This document shows positions 25,762 through 34,022 of a stretch of DNA of 38,077 nt, in pieces. The position numbers and the translations under genes are program-made. The stretch is from Actinomycetota bacterium (GTDB lineage Bacteria; Actinomycetota; Actinomycetes; Actinomycetales; Microbacteriaceae): positions 1 to 38,077 of the forward strand of contig JAAFHU010000004.1 in assembly GCA_013297645.1 (NCBI GenBank). Direction: 5' to 3'. The notes under the pieces were generated by a model. It was not told where the DNA came from. It saw nothing but the letters and a program-made list of their open reading frames with translations, and did not search any database. Each line of letters begins with the position of its first letter. The first letter of the stretch is position 1.

Positions 25762-26627
25762 CGCTCTGTCGTTGTGACGACTTCTTCCTTGCCGGTGTAG
25801 CGGATGCGCTCGCGGCGCCCGCCCACGACAGCCTGTCGCATGTCTGGCACGGCGGAGAGCAGCGAACGCGTGTACCCGTGCTGGGGGTTGGTGTAGAGCT
25901 CTTCGCGCGGCGCGTTCTCGACGATCTTGCCCTTGTACATCACCGCGATCTGCGGGCAGAAGTGGCGCACGATCGCGAGGTCGTGGGCGATGAAGAGGAA
26001 CGCGATGTTGAACTCCTTCTGCAGGTCCTTCATCAAGTTGATGATCTGGGCCTGGATGGAGACATCGAGCGCCGACACCGGCTCGTCGGCCACGAGCAGC
26101 CGCGGCTGCATGGTGAGCGCCCGGGCGATGCCGATGCGCTGGCGCTGTCCGCCCGAGAACTCGTGCGGGTAGCGGTTGTAGTGCTCGGGGTTGAGGCCGA
26201 CGATCTCGAGCAGCTCTTGCACGCGGCGCAGACGGCCCTGCTTGGGAACCAGCTTGTGGATCTCGAGTGGCGCGCCGATGATCTCGCCCACCGTGTGGCG
26301 GGGGTTGAGCGAGGTGTAGGGGTCTTGGAAGATCATCTGGATGTCGCGGCGCAGCGGCTTGAGCTGGCGCGGGGTCCACCCGGCGATGTCCTGGCCGTCG
26401 AAGATGATCTGCCCCGAGGTCGGCTCGTGCAGCCGCGTGATGAGGCGGCCGGTCGTGGACTTGCCGGATCCCGACTCACCAACGAGTCCGAGCGCCTCGC
26501 CGGCCCCGATCGAGAAGGACACGCCGTCGACGGCGGGTACGTGGCCGACCGTGCGGGGGATGAGCCCGCGCGACCGGATCGGGAAGTGCATGGTGAGGTC
26601 CTTGACCTCGAGCAGGGGAGTGCTCAT
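25758..26627 (-). CDS. oppF: Oligopeptide ABC transporter ATP-binding protein OppF/DppF-like
   Basis: This 289-residue ABC ATPase is one of two NBDs powering peptide import. It has Walker [10 protein letters not shown] (residues 50-58), a Q-loop in MIFQDPYTSLNPR, ABC signature SGGQRQR (158-164), Walker B LLVADEP (178-183) and the H-loop in FLFIAHDLAIV. The 'FQDPyaSLNPR' stretch and the short C-terminal tail are typical of the DppF/OppF class. The ORF track starts upstream within oppD; the ATG at 26627, overlapping the oppD stop (ATGA), is the start. It is coupled downstream to the PH-like gene. Substrate (di- or oligopeptide versus other solutes) is inferred from family only. Confidence 0.93.
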   Translation of the reverse strand: MSTPLLEVKDLTMHFPIRSRGLIPRTVGHVPAVDGVSFSIGAGEALGLVGESGSGKSTTGRLITRLHEPTSGQIIFDGQDIAGWTPRQLKPLRRDIQMIFQDPYTSLNPRHTVGEIIGAPLEIHKLVPKQGRLRRVQELLEIVGLNPEHYNRYPHEFSGGQRQRIGIARALTMQPRLLVADEPVSALDVSIQAQIINLMKDLQKEFNIAFLFIAHDLAIVRHFCPQIAVMYKGKIVENAPREELYTNPQHGYTRSLLSAVPDMRQAVVGGRRERIRYTGKEEVVTTTER

Positions 26628-27655
26628 ACGACTTCGACCTCCTCGGCCGGCTTGGGGGTGAGTTTGCTCAGGTCGTGCTCGGTGAGGTGGCAGCGGCGCA
26701 GGTGGCCGGGCGCGATCTCCTCCAGCTCGGGCATGACGGTGTCGGGCAGGTTGTCGGCCACGAGGTGCTTGAAGGTGCACCGCGGCGCGAAAGCGCAGCC
26801 GCTCGGCGGGTCGAGAAGGCTGGGCGGGTTGCCGGGAATGGGCCGCAGCGGCTCGTTGACGTCGCTCGAGAGGTCGGGCACCGACTGGATGAGCCCCAGC
26901 GTGTAGGGCATGGCCGGCGCGGTGAGCAGCTGCTTGGTGGTGCCGTACTCCACAGCGCGGCCGGCGTACATCACGAGCACGTCGTCGGCTACCTCGGCGA
27001 TGACCCCGAGGTCGTGGGTGATCATGATGAGCGCCGTGTTGAACTCGCGCTGCAGGTCTTGCAGCAGGTCGAGGATCTGTGCCTGCACGGTGACGTCGAG
27101 CGCCGTCGTCGGCTCGTCGGCGATCAGCAGCTGCGGGTCGTTGATGAGCGCCATCGCGATCATCGCGCGCTGGCGCATGCCGCCCGAGAACTGGTGCGGA
27201 TAGTCATCGACGCGCAGCTGGGGGTTGGGGATGCCGACCCGGTCGAGCATCTCGATGGCCCGGTCGCGGGCGGCCTTCTTGCTCACCTTGTTGTGTACGC
27301 GGTAGGCCTCGGCGACCTGGTCGCCGATCGTGTAGTACGGGTGCAGGGCCGACAGGGGGTCCTGGAAGATCATCGCGACGTCTTTGCCGCGACGCGCCTG
27401 CATCTCCTTGTCGCTCAGCGTCAGCAGGTCGATGTCGTTCAGCCAGATGCGACCGCTCACCTGCGCGCTCGTATTGCGGTGCAGGCCGAGGATCGCCGAC
27501 GACGACACGGACTTGCCAGAGCCCGACTCGCCCACGATTCCGAGGGTCTTGCCGGGTTCGACGGTGTAGCTGAGTCCGTCGGTCGCGCGCACGACGCCAT
27601 CGGGCGTCGGGAAGTGCACGACAAGGTTCTCGACGGAGAGGAACGGGCGGGTCAT
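26624..27655 (-). CDS. oppD: Oligopeptide ABC transporter ATP-binding protein OppD/DppD-like
   Basis: This 343-residue ABC ATPase is the second NBD of the importer. It has Walker A GESGSGKS (residues 42-49), [13 protein letters not shown], signature SGGMRQR, Walker [14 protein letters not shown] and H-loop MITHDLG. The C-terminal oligo-HPY domain includes [25 protein letters not shown]...HLRRC. The cysteine cluster in that domain (CAFAPRC and a later RRC) is the pattern that can hold an iron-sulfur cluster in DppD/OppD proteins. The ORF-track start at 28393 is out of frame with real coding; the ATG at 27655, eight bases after the oppB stop, gives the normal N-terminus ([15 protein letters not shown]). 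Confidence 0.93.
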   Translation of the reverse strand: MTRPFLSVENLVVHFPTPDGVVRATDGLSYTVEPGKTLGIVGESGSGKSVSSSAILGLHRNTSAQVSGRIWLNDIDLLTLSDKEMQARRGKDVAMIFQDPLSALHPYYTIGDQVAEAYRVHNKVSKKAARDRAIEMLDRVGIPNPQLRVDDYPHQFSGGMRQRAMIAMALINDPQLLIADEPTTALDVTVQAQILDLLQDLQREFNTALIMITHDLGVIAEVADDVLVMYAGRAVEYGTTKQLLTAPAMPYTLGLIQSVPDLSSDVNEPLRPIPGNPPSLLDPPSGCAFAPRCTFKHLVADNLPDTVMPELEEIAPGHLRRCHLTEHDLSKLTPKPAEEVEVV

Positions 27656-27663
27656 GGCGGGGC

Positions 27664-28698
27664 TCACTTCGTGACCCGCACGCGCGGGTCGATGTAGGCG
27701 TACAGGATGTCGACGATGATGTTCATCACGATCACCGCGGCTGCCCCGACGATGACCAGGCCGATGAGCACCGGGAGGTCGTGGTTGTTGTTCGCCTTGA
27801 CGGCGAGGGCGCCCATGCCCTGGTAGTTGAACACGCTCTCGGTGATGATCGCGCCGGCGAGCAGGCTCGCGAAGTCCAGTCCGGCCAGGGTGACGAGGGG
27901 GGTGAGCGCCGACCGCAGACCGTGCTTGAACAGCACGGTGCGCTCCGGCAGTCCCTTGGAGCGGGCCGTTCGGATGTAGTCCTCCGACATGGACTCGAGC
28001 ACGAATGCGCGGGTGTAGCGCACGTAGGCCGCCATGAAGAAGAGGGCGAGGGTGAGCGCGGGCAGAAGGATTCCGGTGAGCCACGGCAAGATATCCGCGG
28101 GTTCTTTCAGGGGTTCGAACCGCGGATACGGATAGAGCTGCCACTTGATGGCAACGTACTGCAAGAAGAAGGTGCCGATCACGAAGACGGGCAGGGCGTA
28201 GACGACGAGTGTCGACCCGACGACGACGCGGTCGAGCCAGCGGCCCTTGTTGATGGCCGCGATCACGCCGATGAGCACGCCGAAGAAGATCCAGATGAGG
28301 AAGCTGACGATCGCGAGCGAGAGCGTCGGGCCAGCGGCCTTGACGAGAAGCTGGTTGACGGTCTTCTGGTCGCTCTGCGAGTAGCCGAGGCACGGGGCCG
28401 CGCAGTGGATGATGCGGTTCTCGTAGCCGTTCTCAATGAGCGCCGCGCGGTACTCGTCATTGACGGGGAAGTCGCGACCGACGACGAGGCCGGCGCTGAA
28501 GGCCGTGAACTGCTCGGGGATCGACTTGTCATAGCCGAGGAGGCCGGTGATCTCGTCGAGTTTCTCGGGGGTGCAGTACTTGCCGCACTGGTTGATGGCG
28601 GGGTTGCCGTTGGCGAAGAACAGGGCGAAGACCACGAAGATCATCACGACGATCATGGCAAAGCCAACAAGAATGCGGCGAATGATGAACGCGAGCAT
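27664..28698 (-). CDS. oppB: Oligopeptide ABC transporter permease OppB/DppB-like
   Basis: This 344-residue inner-membrane permease starts with the DppB-type first helix (MLAFIIRRILVGFAMIVVMIFVVFALFF). An enlarged external segment of about 80 residues comes before the second helix, with two CxxxC pairs (CGKYC and CAAPC). The transport core has five further helices, and the EAA loop reads EDYIRTARSKGLPERTVLFKHGLRSALTPLVT, which docks on the ATPases. The C-terminal DILYAYIDPRVRV is typical of the family. The external cysteines could form stabilising disulfides, an unusual feature for DppB. It is separated from the upstream oppA by a 79-base gap that holds a strong hairpin. Confidence 0.92.
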   Translation of the reverse strand: MLAFIIRRILVGFAMIVVMIFVVFALFFANGNPAINQCGKYCTPEKLDEITGLLGYDKSIPEQFTAFSAGLVVGRDFPVNDEYRAALIENGYENRIIHCAAPCLGYSQSDQKTVNQLLVKAAGPTLSLAIVSFLIWIFFGVLIGVIAAINKGRWLDRVVVGSTLVVYALPVFVIGTFFLQYVAIKWQLYPYPRFEPLKEPADILPWLTGILLPALTLALFFMAAYVRYTRAFVLESMSEDYIRTARSKGLPERTVLFKHGLRSALTPLVTLAGLDFASLLAGAIITESVFNYQGMGALAVKANNNHDLPVLIGLVIVGAAAVIVMNIIVDILYAYIDPRVRVTK

Positions 28699-28724
28699 GG
28701 GGATTTCCTTCGGGTCTTTCCGTG

Positions 28725-28759
28725 GACCGGGTGGGCGCCGCGGGGACGCCCACCCGGTC
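28725..28759 (-). terminator. Intercistronic hairpin between oppA and oppB
   Basis: GACCGGGTGGGCG (28725-28737) pairs perfectly with CGCCCACCCGGTC (28747-28759), 13 bp with a 9-base loop. There is no U tract. Lying directly after oppA within the operon, it may stabilise oppA mRNA or partly terminate transcription, so that the binding protein is made in excess over the permease. Confidence 0.65.
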
Positions 28760-28777
28760 GGTGGTGGAACTAGCTAC

Positions 28778-30520
28778 TTACTTGGAGGACTTGATGAAGA
28801 TCGATCCGAAGTCCGGGTAGAAGCTCGAGGCGACGTCCGGGAGGAAGCCGTCAATGTTCGAGCCGTACAGGAAGTAGTTGTTCTGCTGAACAACCGGGAT
28901 GTACGCACCGTCTGCACCGGCGACGGCGTCAGCCTGCGCGAACAGCTTGGCTCCCTCGGCCGGGTCAGTAGCCGCAAGGCCCTGCTCGATCAGGTCGTCA
29001 ACCTCGGGGTTGCTGTAGAACCCGTAGTTGAAGCCCACGCCGGACTCGGCGTCAGCCGGGTTCGAGCGGAGGATCGGCACGACGACGGTCGACATGGCCG
29101 GCCAGTCAGCTGCCCAGCCACCGAGGAAGACGTCGACCTTCTGGCCGTTCTTGTCCTTCGCGGCCATCTGGCCGTAGTAGCCGGGAACCGCGTCGGGCGC
29201 GATGCCGAGAGGCGTCACGATGAATCCGGCAGCCTCAAAGCTCTGCTGGATAACCGGGATGAGCTTCTCGTTGGTCGGGCTGATCGCGTAGGCGACGGTG
29301 ATCTCGGGGGTTGCACCGCCGAGCAGCTCCTTGGCCGCCTCCGGGTCACCCGCCGAGTTGTCGTCAGCGAAGGCCGGGTTCTCTTCGAAGCCCGAGACTG
29401 CCTTGGAGACGATCGACGTCGACGGCTCACCGTAGTTGTCGCCACCGTAGGCCTGGATCATGCCGTCCTTGTTCAGCGCGACCGCGAGAGCGCGGCGCAC
29501 GTCGGGGTCGGTGACCGTCAGCGAGTTGATGAAGAGGAATCGCGTGTACGGCGAGGTGCTCTTCAGCGTGCGGTCGGCGATGTCGCCGCTCTCGACCTGC
29601 GAGTAGAACGTGGCCGGGATGTTGGCGTCCGAGAACGCCTCCTTGTCCGTGCCCGCGTCGGCGACGAGGCGCTGGAACAGCACGTCGCTGTCAGCGACGA
29701 GCTCGAAGTTGAACTGGTCGGGCAGAGCCTGGCGCAGGTCGGTCGAGTCGGTCGCCGCGTCGTACTCCGGGTTGCGGACGAAGGTCGCGCCCTGTGCGGC
29801 GTCGAATTCATCCTCCTCCATCATGTACGGACCGTTCGAGTTGATCTCCCAGAGGGTGGATCCGTCGTCGAACGAGGCCTGGTACGGGTCGGTCGTGAAG
29901 AGGCCGGCAGCCGCGGACGGGAAGTCGCCCCACGGGTTGTCGAACTTGTAGGTGACCGTCTGTCCGTCAGCGAAGAAGTGCTCGTCGAAGACAGCCTTGG
30001 CGGCATCCGTCGAGGTGAAGGGGCCGGTGTAGCCAGCCTCGACGACCGAGGGAGCGTAGCTCGAGAGGTAGGTCACGCCGACGCCGGTGCCGTTGACGAG
30101 GGTCTCGTCGAAGGAGCGGGAGAGGCCGTAGACGAAGTCTTCGCCGGTGATCGGCGAGCCGTCCTCCCACTTGACGTCGTCCTTGATGGTGAAGGTCCAG
30201 GTGAGACCGCCGTCGTCGGACGTGCCGGTGTCGGTGGCAAGGTCGGCAACCGGAACGGGGTTCGGGTCGTCGGTGATCGGCAGCGCGGTCAGGCCGCGGT
30301 AGACGAGGCGGCGGAATGCGGCAATCTCGTTGCCGTAGTAGACGGTCGCAGGGTCGGTGCCCTCCCACTGCCCGGCAACGCCGAGGTAGGTGACGGTGCC
30401 GCCGGCGTTGCCGGAGCCCCCGCTGGTGCCGTCGGTGGACGCACCGCACGCCGCGAGTGAGGTGATGACCACACCGGCGAGTGCGATTGCGCCCAGACGG
30501 GCAATCGGTCGCTTCTTCAT
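28778..30520 (-). CDS. oppA: Family 5 extracellular solute-binding lipoprotein OppA/DppA-like
   Basis: This 580-residue surface lipoprotein captures peptides for the ABC importer. The signal peptide MKKRPIARLG...TSLAAC places the lipid-modified Cys at residue 25, followed by a Gly/Ser-rich tether. The SBP_bac_5 fold shows in GGLTWTFTIKDDVKWEDGSPITGEDFVYGLSRS (the 'y.ftLr.dvkWsDGtpvtAeDv' region) and later DPDVRRALAVALNKDGMI. The ORF-track start at 30868 lies inside oppC; the ATG at 30520 has AAGGAG nine bases upstream. It is unusual in sitting between the two permease genes. An efficient SD and the downstream hairpin suggest high expression. Confidence 0.94.
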   Translation of the reverse strand: MKKRPIARLGAIALAGVVITSLAACGASTDGTSGGSGNAGGTVTYLGVAGQWEGTDPATVYYGNEIAAFRRLVYRGLTALPITDDPNPVPVADLATDTGTSDDGGLTWTFTIKDDVKWEDGSPITGEDFVYGLSRSFDETLVNGTGVGVTYLSSYAPSVVEAGYTGPFTSTDAAKAVFDEHFFADGQTVTYKFDNPWGDFPSAAAGLFTTDPYQASFDDGSTLWEINSNGPYMMEEDEFDAAQGATFVRNPEYDAATDSTDLRQALPDQFNFELVADSDVLFQRLVADAGTDKEAFSDANIPATFYSQVESGDIADRTLKSTSPYTRFLFINSLTVTDPDVRRALAVALNKDGMIQAYGGDNYGEPSTSIVSKAVSGFEENPAFADDNSAGDPEAAKELLGGATPEITVAYAISPTNEKLIPVIQQSFEAAGFIVTPLGIAPDAVPGYYGQMAAKDKNGQKVDVFLGGWAADWPAMSTVVVPILRSNPADAESGVGFNYGFYSNPEVDDLIEQGLAATDPAEGAKLFAQADAVAGADGAYIPVVQQNNYFLYGSNIDGFLPDVASSFYPDFGSIFIKSSK

Positions 30521-30609
30521 ATTTGGCTCTCCTTGGTGATGAGATGGGCGGCGCCCGCTGACAGGCACCGTTCTTTTCTTTCGGAGTTGCCTCCGGAAGT
30601 CTTCGTGGT

Positions 30610-31611
30610 CTAGCGGCTTCCCTTCGGGTCCAGCGCGTCGCGAAGCCCGTCGCCCAGAAGGTTGAAGGCGACGACCAGGATCACGAGCACGAGGACCGGG
30701 ATGATGAAGTAGGTGAAGTCGGCGACCGGGTAGCGAACGGCATCCTGCAGCACGTTGCCGAGGGTCGGCGTGGGCTGCTGCACCGACACGTTGAGGTAGG
30801 CGAGGGCTGCCTCGGTCGAGATGTAGGCCGGCAGGATGAGCGTGCCCTGCACGAGGATCGGCGCCCACAGGTTCGGCAGCACCTCGCGGAACCAGCGGCG
30901 CATCGGGCTCGCGCCGATCAGCTTGGCAGCGTCGATGTACTCGCGCTCCCGGATGCTGAGCACCTGGCCGCGGATAACGCGGGCCACGCCCACCCAGCCG
31001 AACACTGCGAGCACGAGGATGACGTAGGCCGCGCGAGCGAGGTCGCCCTCGGGGATGAAGAAGACCGTGGTCAGGATCCCCAGCACCGTGCTCGAGAGCG
31101 CGAGCAGCATGAGGGTCTGCGGGAAAGCGAGGGTGAGGTCGATGAGACGGCCGATGAGGTAGTCGACCCAGCCGCCGGTCAGGCCGGCGATGATGCCGAA
31201 CACGACGCCGAGCAGCATCGCAAAGAAAGAGCCGATGATGGCGATGGCGAAGGAGAAGGTCAGGCCGAACCAGATGCGACTCAGAGTGTCGCGGCCGAGA
31301 CCGGGCTCGACACCGAAGGGGTGGTCCCAGCTGATTCCGCCGAAAGCGCCGATCGGCAGGCTGTCGTTGGCGATGAGGTCTTGGTTGTTGTCATAGGGGT
31401 TGAGCACGCCGAGCGCCACGAGAATGGGCGCGGCGATAGCGAGAAGCACGTAGATACCGACGATGACCGCCGCCACCACGGTCTTCTTGTCACGTGTGAA
31501 CCGCGCCCAGGCGAGCTGGCGGGGCGAGCGGCTCAGCACTACATTCCGCGGTTCCGTGCCCATCGTTGAAGCCGTGGCGCCGGTGGAGGGAAGGGGAGGG
31601 TTGAGCTTCAT
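30610..31611 (-). CDS. oppC: Oligopeptide ABC transporter permease OppC/DppC-like
   Basis: This 333-residue permease has an N-terminal cytoplasmic extension (about 38 residues, ending SPRQLAWARFTRDKKTV) and six helices. The family's early periplasmic segment reads HPFGVEPGLGRDTLSRIWFG, and the EAA loop reads REYIDAAKLIGASPMRRWFREVLPNLWAPI. The 'HplGtD..GRDvlSRliyG' motif is diagnostic of DppC. It is the first full gene of the operon. A 23-codon ORF ends two bases upstream (TAGACATG), so initiation may depend on re-initiation. A later Met (MGTEPRNVVLSRSP, residue 17) is a possible alternative start. Confidence 0.92.
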   Translation of the reverse strand: MKLNPPLPSTGATASTMGTEPRNVVLSRSPRQLAWARFTRDKKTVVAAVIVGIYVLLAIAAPILVALGVLNPYDNNQDLIANDSLPIGAFGGISWDHPFGVEPGLGRDTLSRIWFGLTFSFAIAIIGSFFAMLLGVVFGIIAGLTGGWVDYLIGRLIDLTLAFPQTLMLLALSSTVLGILTTVFFIPEGDLARAAYVILVLAVFGWVGVARVIRGQVLSIREREYIDAAKLIGASPMRRWFREVLPNLWAPILVQGTLILPAYISTEAALAYLNVSVQQPTPTLGNVLQDAVRYPVADFTYFIIPVLVLVILVVAFNLLGDGLRDALDPKGSR

Positions 31612-31613
31612 GT

Positions 31614-31685
31614 CTATGACCGCGCCTTCGCCGGAGCCGCCGGCACGTGAGGGGCGGGAATGTCGATCGTTGTCGTGCTGCTCAT
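31614..31685 (-). CDS. Short upstream ORF (23 codons) before oppC
   Basis: An ATG at 31685 opens a 23-codon frame that begins MSSTTTIDIPAPH, continues Ala/Pro-rich and ends with TAG two bases before the oppC ATG. It is in a different frame from oppC. The sequence GAGAGCGAAG precedes its ATG. It could be a translated leader coupling expression of oppC, or a former N-terminal extension of oppC separated by a frameshift: its Ser/Thr and Pro/Ala-rich composition resembles the flexible tails of DppC proteins. I cannot decide between these. Confidence 0.35.
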   Translation of the reverse strand: MSSTTTIDIPAPHVPAAPAKARS

Positions 31686-31851
31686 ACTTCGCTCTCGGTA
31701 TTGCTCATTCGGGGCCGAGGCTCTCAATTCGGCTCCCTCATTGGAGCCAGTAATCACCACAGCCGTTCCGACCCGTTCCCTTTTCTCGGGGGACGGGCGA
31801 CCAGTTCACGATAGACCCTGTTCACCGGCTATTCGACTTTGAGAGATAACT

Positions 31852-31867
31852 GTTACATGCCGGTAAC
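31852..31867. promoter_or_regulatory. Candidate operator, inverted repeat GTTAC-N6-GTAAC
   Basis: This is a perfect 5-bp inverted repeat with a 6-base spacer and a 16-base total span, in the AT-rich part of the divergent region. Dimension and position suit a dimeric regulator, but no regulator gene is adjacent. Confidence 0.3.
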
Positions 31868-32032
31868 GAATTAATAGCATCGCGGTGCATCTCGGCGCTA
31901 ACGACCCGCCTGACGTGCTCACTCGCGCAATTCGCGCACGATACGCACGATTATTGCGTTTCACAGAAGATTCATGCGAAACCATCGATTTGGGCGCAAC
32001 TTCTTGGGTGTTAGCGAACGTCGGTTGCAACC

Positions 32033-32097
32033 GGGGTACCGTGTGGCGGTCGAACATAACGATCGGGGTACAAATGGCCCTCGAACGGGTGGGGTAC
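32033..32097 (+). repeat. Three direct repeats of GGGGTAC before the orphan SBP gene
   Basis: GGGGTAC occurs at 32033-32039, 32065-32071 and 32091-32097, with start-to-start distances of 32 and 26 bases. Copies two and three are each preceded by TCGAAC (32050 and 32081). All lie within about 110 bases of the start codon at 32142. Spacing close to whole or half helical turns suggests repeated binding of one regulator. Confidence 0.45.
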
Positions 32098-32129
32098 TTC
32101 GCGCACGGCCTACCCCCGACTTCGATCGT

Positions 32130-32135
32130 TAAGCT
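32130..32135 (+). promoter_or_regulatory. -10 element, leaderless promoter of the orphan SBP gene
   Basis: TAAGCT ends 6 bases before the GTG at 32142. The transcription start should coincide with the GTG. Confidence 0.5.
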
Positions 32136-32141
32136 GAACCG

Positions 32142-33890
32142 GTGTCGAGACTCAAGCGTGCCGTGGTCGCACTCGGGCTGCTCGGGCTCGCTGCGGGAAC
32201 GCTCTCGGCGTGCGCACCGACCAGCCTGGTCGTGCAGGGCAGCACGGTCACGGTGGCGAGCGCACAGCCCTTCACGTCCTTCAACGACCAGACCACCTAC
32301 GGCAACACGGCCGCGAATACCGGCGTGGTCGGGGCGGTCACCAGCGGCTTCACTTACTACGACGACGGCCCCACCCTCGTGCGCGACGAGAGCTTCGGCC
32401 ACATCGAGGTCGTGTCGCAGAACCCATTCACGGTTAGTTACACCGTGAATGCCGGAGTCACGTGGTCCGACGGCCAACCCGTCGACGGTGCGGACCTCCT
32501 GCTCGCCTGGGCCGCGAACAGCGGGCACCTCAACAGCGAGGGCTTCAACCCCGCTCGCTACACCGACGCCGAGACGGGTCAGTTCGATCCCTTCCCCACA
32601 GGCACCGTCTACTTCGACGGCGCCTCCCACTCGGGCCTGCAGTATGTCTCGGCCCTACCAGAGCTCGGTGCCGACGGCCGGTCGATCACCCTCGTCTACG
32701 ACGAGTACTTCGTCGACTGGGAGTTGGCCTTCGATGTGGGCCTGCCCGCGCACGTGGTCGCCGAGAAGTCTTTCGCGGTGACAGCGACCGAGGACGAGAC
32801 CGCGGGCGCAGTCGCCAAGCGGCTCGTCATCGATGCCATTGCCGGCGGCGAGGCGGCCAGGCTCTCCACGCTCTCGCAAGTCTGGAACTCCGGCTTCGCG
32901 GCCGAGGGTGCCGGGCCCTTCGTGGGCTCCGGCCCGTATTCGATAGCAGAGATCGTGCCCAACGAGTCGGTCACCCTCGCCGCGAACCCGCTGTACACCG
33001 GCGACCGCCGCCCGCGCTACGAGACCGTGGTGGTGCGCACGGTCACCGATCCCCTCGAGGCCGTCACGGCGCTCGCCGCGGGCGAGGTCGACGTGATCGC
33101 GCCCGCGCCGAGCGCGGAGGTGAGCCGCGCGCTCGATGCGGTTGACGGCATCCACGTGGTTGAGGGCCAGAGCGCGATGTTCGAGCACCTCGACCTGCAG
33201 TTCTCGGCGGGCAAGAACCCCACCTTCGACAACCCGCTGCTGCGCGAGGCCTTCCTCGCGACCGTTCCCGTCGCCGAGATCGTCGAGCTCTCGGGCGGCG
33301 TCGCGCGCGACTCCTTCCTGTTCGCGCCCGACGGTGCCGTACCGCCGCGGCCCGACCTGCCGAAGGCGAAGCGACTTATTGCGCAGGCGGGGGTCGCGGC
33401 GCCCCCGGTGTGCATTCTGTTCGACCCCTCCAACCCGCGCCGGCTGGCCGAGTTCCTGCTGGTGAAGGAGGGGGCAGAGAAGGCGGGCTTCGTCGTCACC
33501 GACTGCTCGGCATCCGACTGGCAGGGATTTCTCGGCGTGCCGAACGCCTATGACGCTGCGCTCTTCGCCTGGAACGAGACCACGACGGCCGTCTCGGCTC
33601 CCGAGGCGCGCCTGCTGTCGACCTCGACGGTGAGCAACTTCTCGAACTACGCGAACCCGACGGTCGACGGGCTGCTCGCCGAGCTCGCGGTGACGGACGG
33701 CGCAGAGCAGCAGCAGGCACTGCTCGAGCAGATTGATGCGCAGCTGAAGGACGACGCCTACGGGATGCCGCTCTACCAGTTCGCCGCGGTCGTCGCCCAC
33801 ACCGACGGGATCGACGGGATCGCCCCCTCCGCCCTCTCCGGGCTGCTGTGGAACGTCTGGCAGTGGCAACCCGCCCAATCCGGCGGATAG
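32142..33890 (+). CDS. Orphan family 5 solute-binding lipoprotein
   Basis: This 582-residue exported lipoprotein has the signal MSRLKRAVVALGLL...GTLSAC, with the lipidated Cys at residue 24. The SBP_bac_5 fold is visible in FTVSYTVNAGVTWSDGQPVDGADLLLAW and later FDNPLLREAFLATVP. No permease or ATPase genes accompany it on this strand; it diverges from the complete opp operon and may feed that transporter with a different substrate, or act as a sensor. Its binding domain is diverged from OppA in the operon: the usual 'aDF.ys' is replaced by ADLLLAW. The GTG start is supported by the -10 six bases upstream. Its stop lies four bases before the typA -10. Confidence 0.9.
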   Translation: MSRLKRAVVALGLLGLAAGTLSACAPTSLVVQGSTVTVASAQPFTSFNDQTTYGNTAANTGVVGAVTSGFTYYDDGPTLVRDESFGHIEVVSQNPFTVSYTVNAGVTWSDGQPVDGADLLLAWAANSGHLNSEGFNPARYTDAETGQFDPFPTGTVYFDGASHSGLQYVSALPELGADGRSITLVYDEYFVDWELAFDVGLPAHVVAEKSFAVTATEDETAGAVAKRLVIDAIAGGEAARLSTLSQVWNSGFAAEGAGPFVGSGPYSIAEIVPNESVTLAANPLYTGDRRPRYETVVVRTVTDPLEAVTALAAGEVDVIAPAPSAEVSRALDAVDGIHVVEGQSAMFEHLDLQFSAGKNPTFDNPLLREAFLATVPVAEIVELSGGVARDSFLFAPDGAVPPRPDLPKAKRLIAQAGVAAPPVCILFDPSNPRRLAEFLLVKEGAEKAGFVVTDCSASDWQGFLGVPNAYDAALFAWNETTTAVSAPEARLLSTSTVSNFSNYANPTVDGLLAELAVTDGAEQQQALLEQIDAQLKDDAYGMPLYQFAAVVAHTDGIDGIAPSALSGLLWNVWQWQPAQSGG

Positions 33891-33894
33891 AAGG

Positions 33895-33900
33895 TAGACT
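33895..33900 (+). promoter_or_regulatory. -10 element of typA
   Basis: TAGACT predicts transcription from about 33906-33907, giving typA a leader of about 116 bases to its ATG at 34023. A GTG at 33906, in frame with typA, lies 5 bases after the hexamer. Confidence 0.4.
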
Positions 33901-34022
33901 TCAGGGTGCAGGGCACCATCGTCGTGATCCTGAGCACCCCACAGACCTTCGCGTTATCGCGCGATCCCGTTTGCACGCGACTTTCTCGCTCGAACGGGCA
34001 CTCTCACCCAAGGAACACACCC

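Larger units (their letters stand above)
31686..32141. other. Divergent intergenic regulatory region, opp operon / orphan SBP
   Basis: This is the longest gene-free stretch in the window apart from the gcv leader, and parts of it are clearly richer in A+T than the flanks (for example 31840-31880). Contents seen are: an inverted repeat GGCTCC/GGAGCC (31731-31748); an inverted repeat GTTAC-N6-GTAAC (31852-31867); a possible plus-strand promoter GTTACA-N17-TAGCAT (31852-31880); a direct repeat CGCACGAT at 31935 and 31945; three GGGGTAC heptamers (listed separately); and the -10 of the downstream gene. A TATCGT on the minus strand (31808-31813) is a weak candidate -10 for opp. No ORF with convincing codon use was found. 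Confidence 0.6.

Noticed and set aside
28547-30460. 637-codon plus-strand ORF opposite oppA/oppB
   Set aside because: It is antisense to a clear binding-protein gene; composition is that of a GC-driven shadow frame.
31716-31748. Similarity of CTCTCAATTCGGC upstream of opp to one arm of the gcvP hairpin (CTCTCAATCGGC)
   Set aside because: It differs by one inserted base, is short and has no matching second arm. I take it as coincidence.
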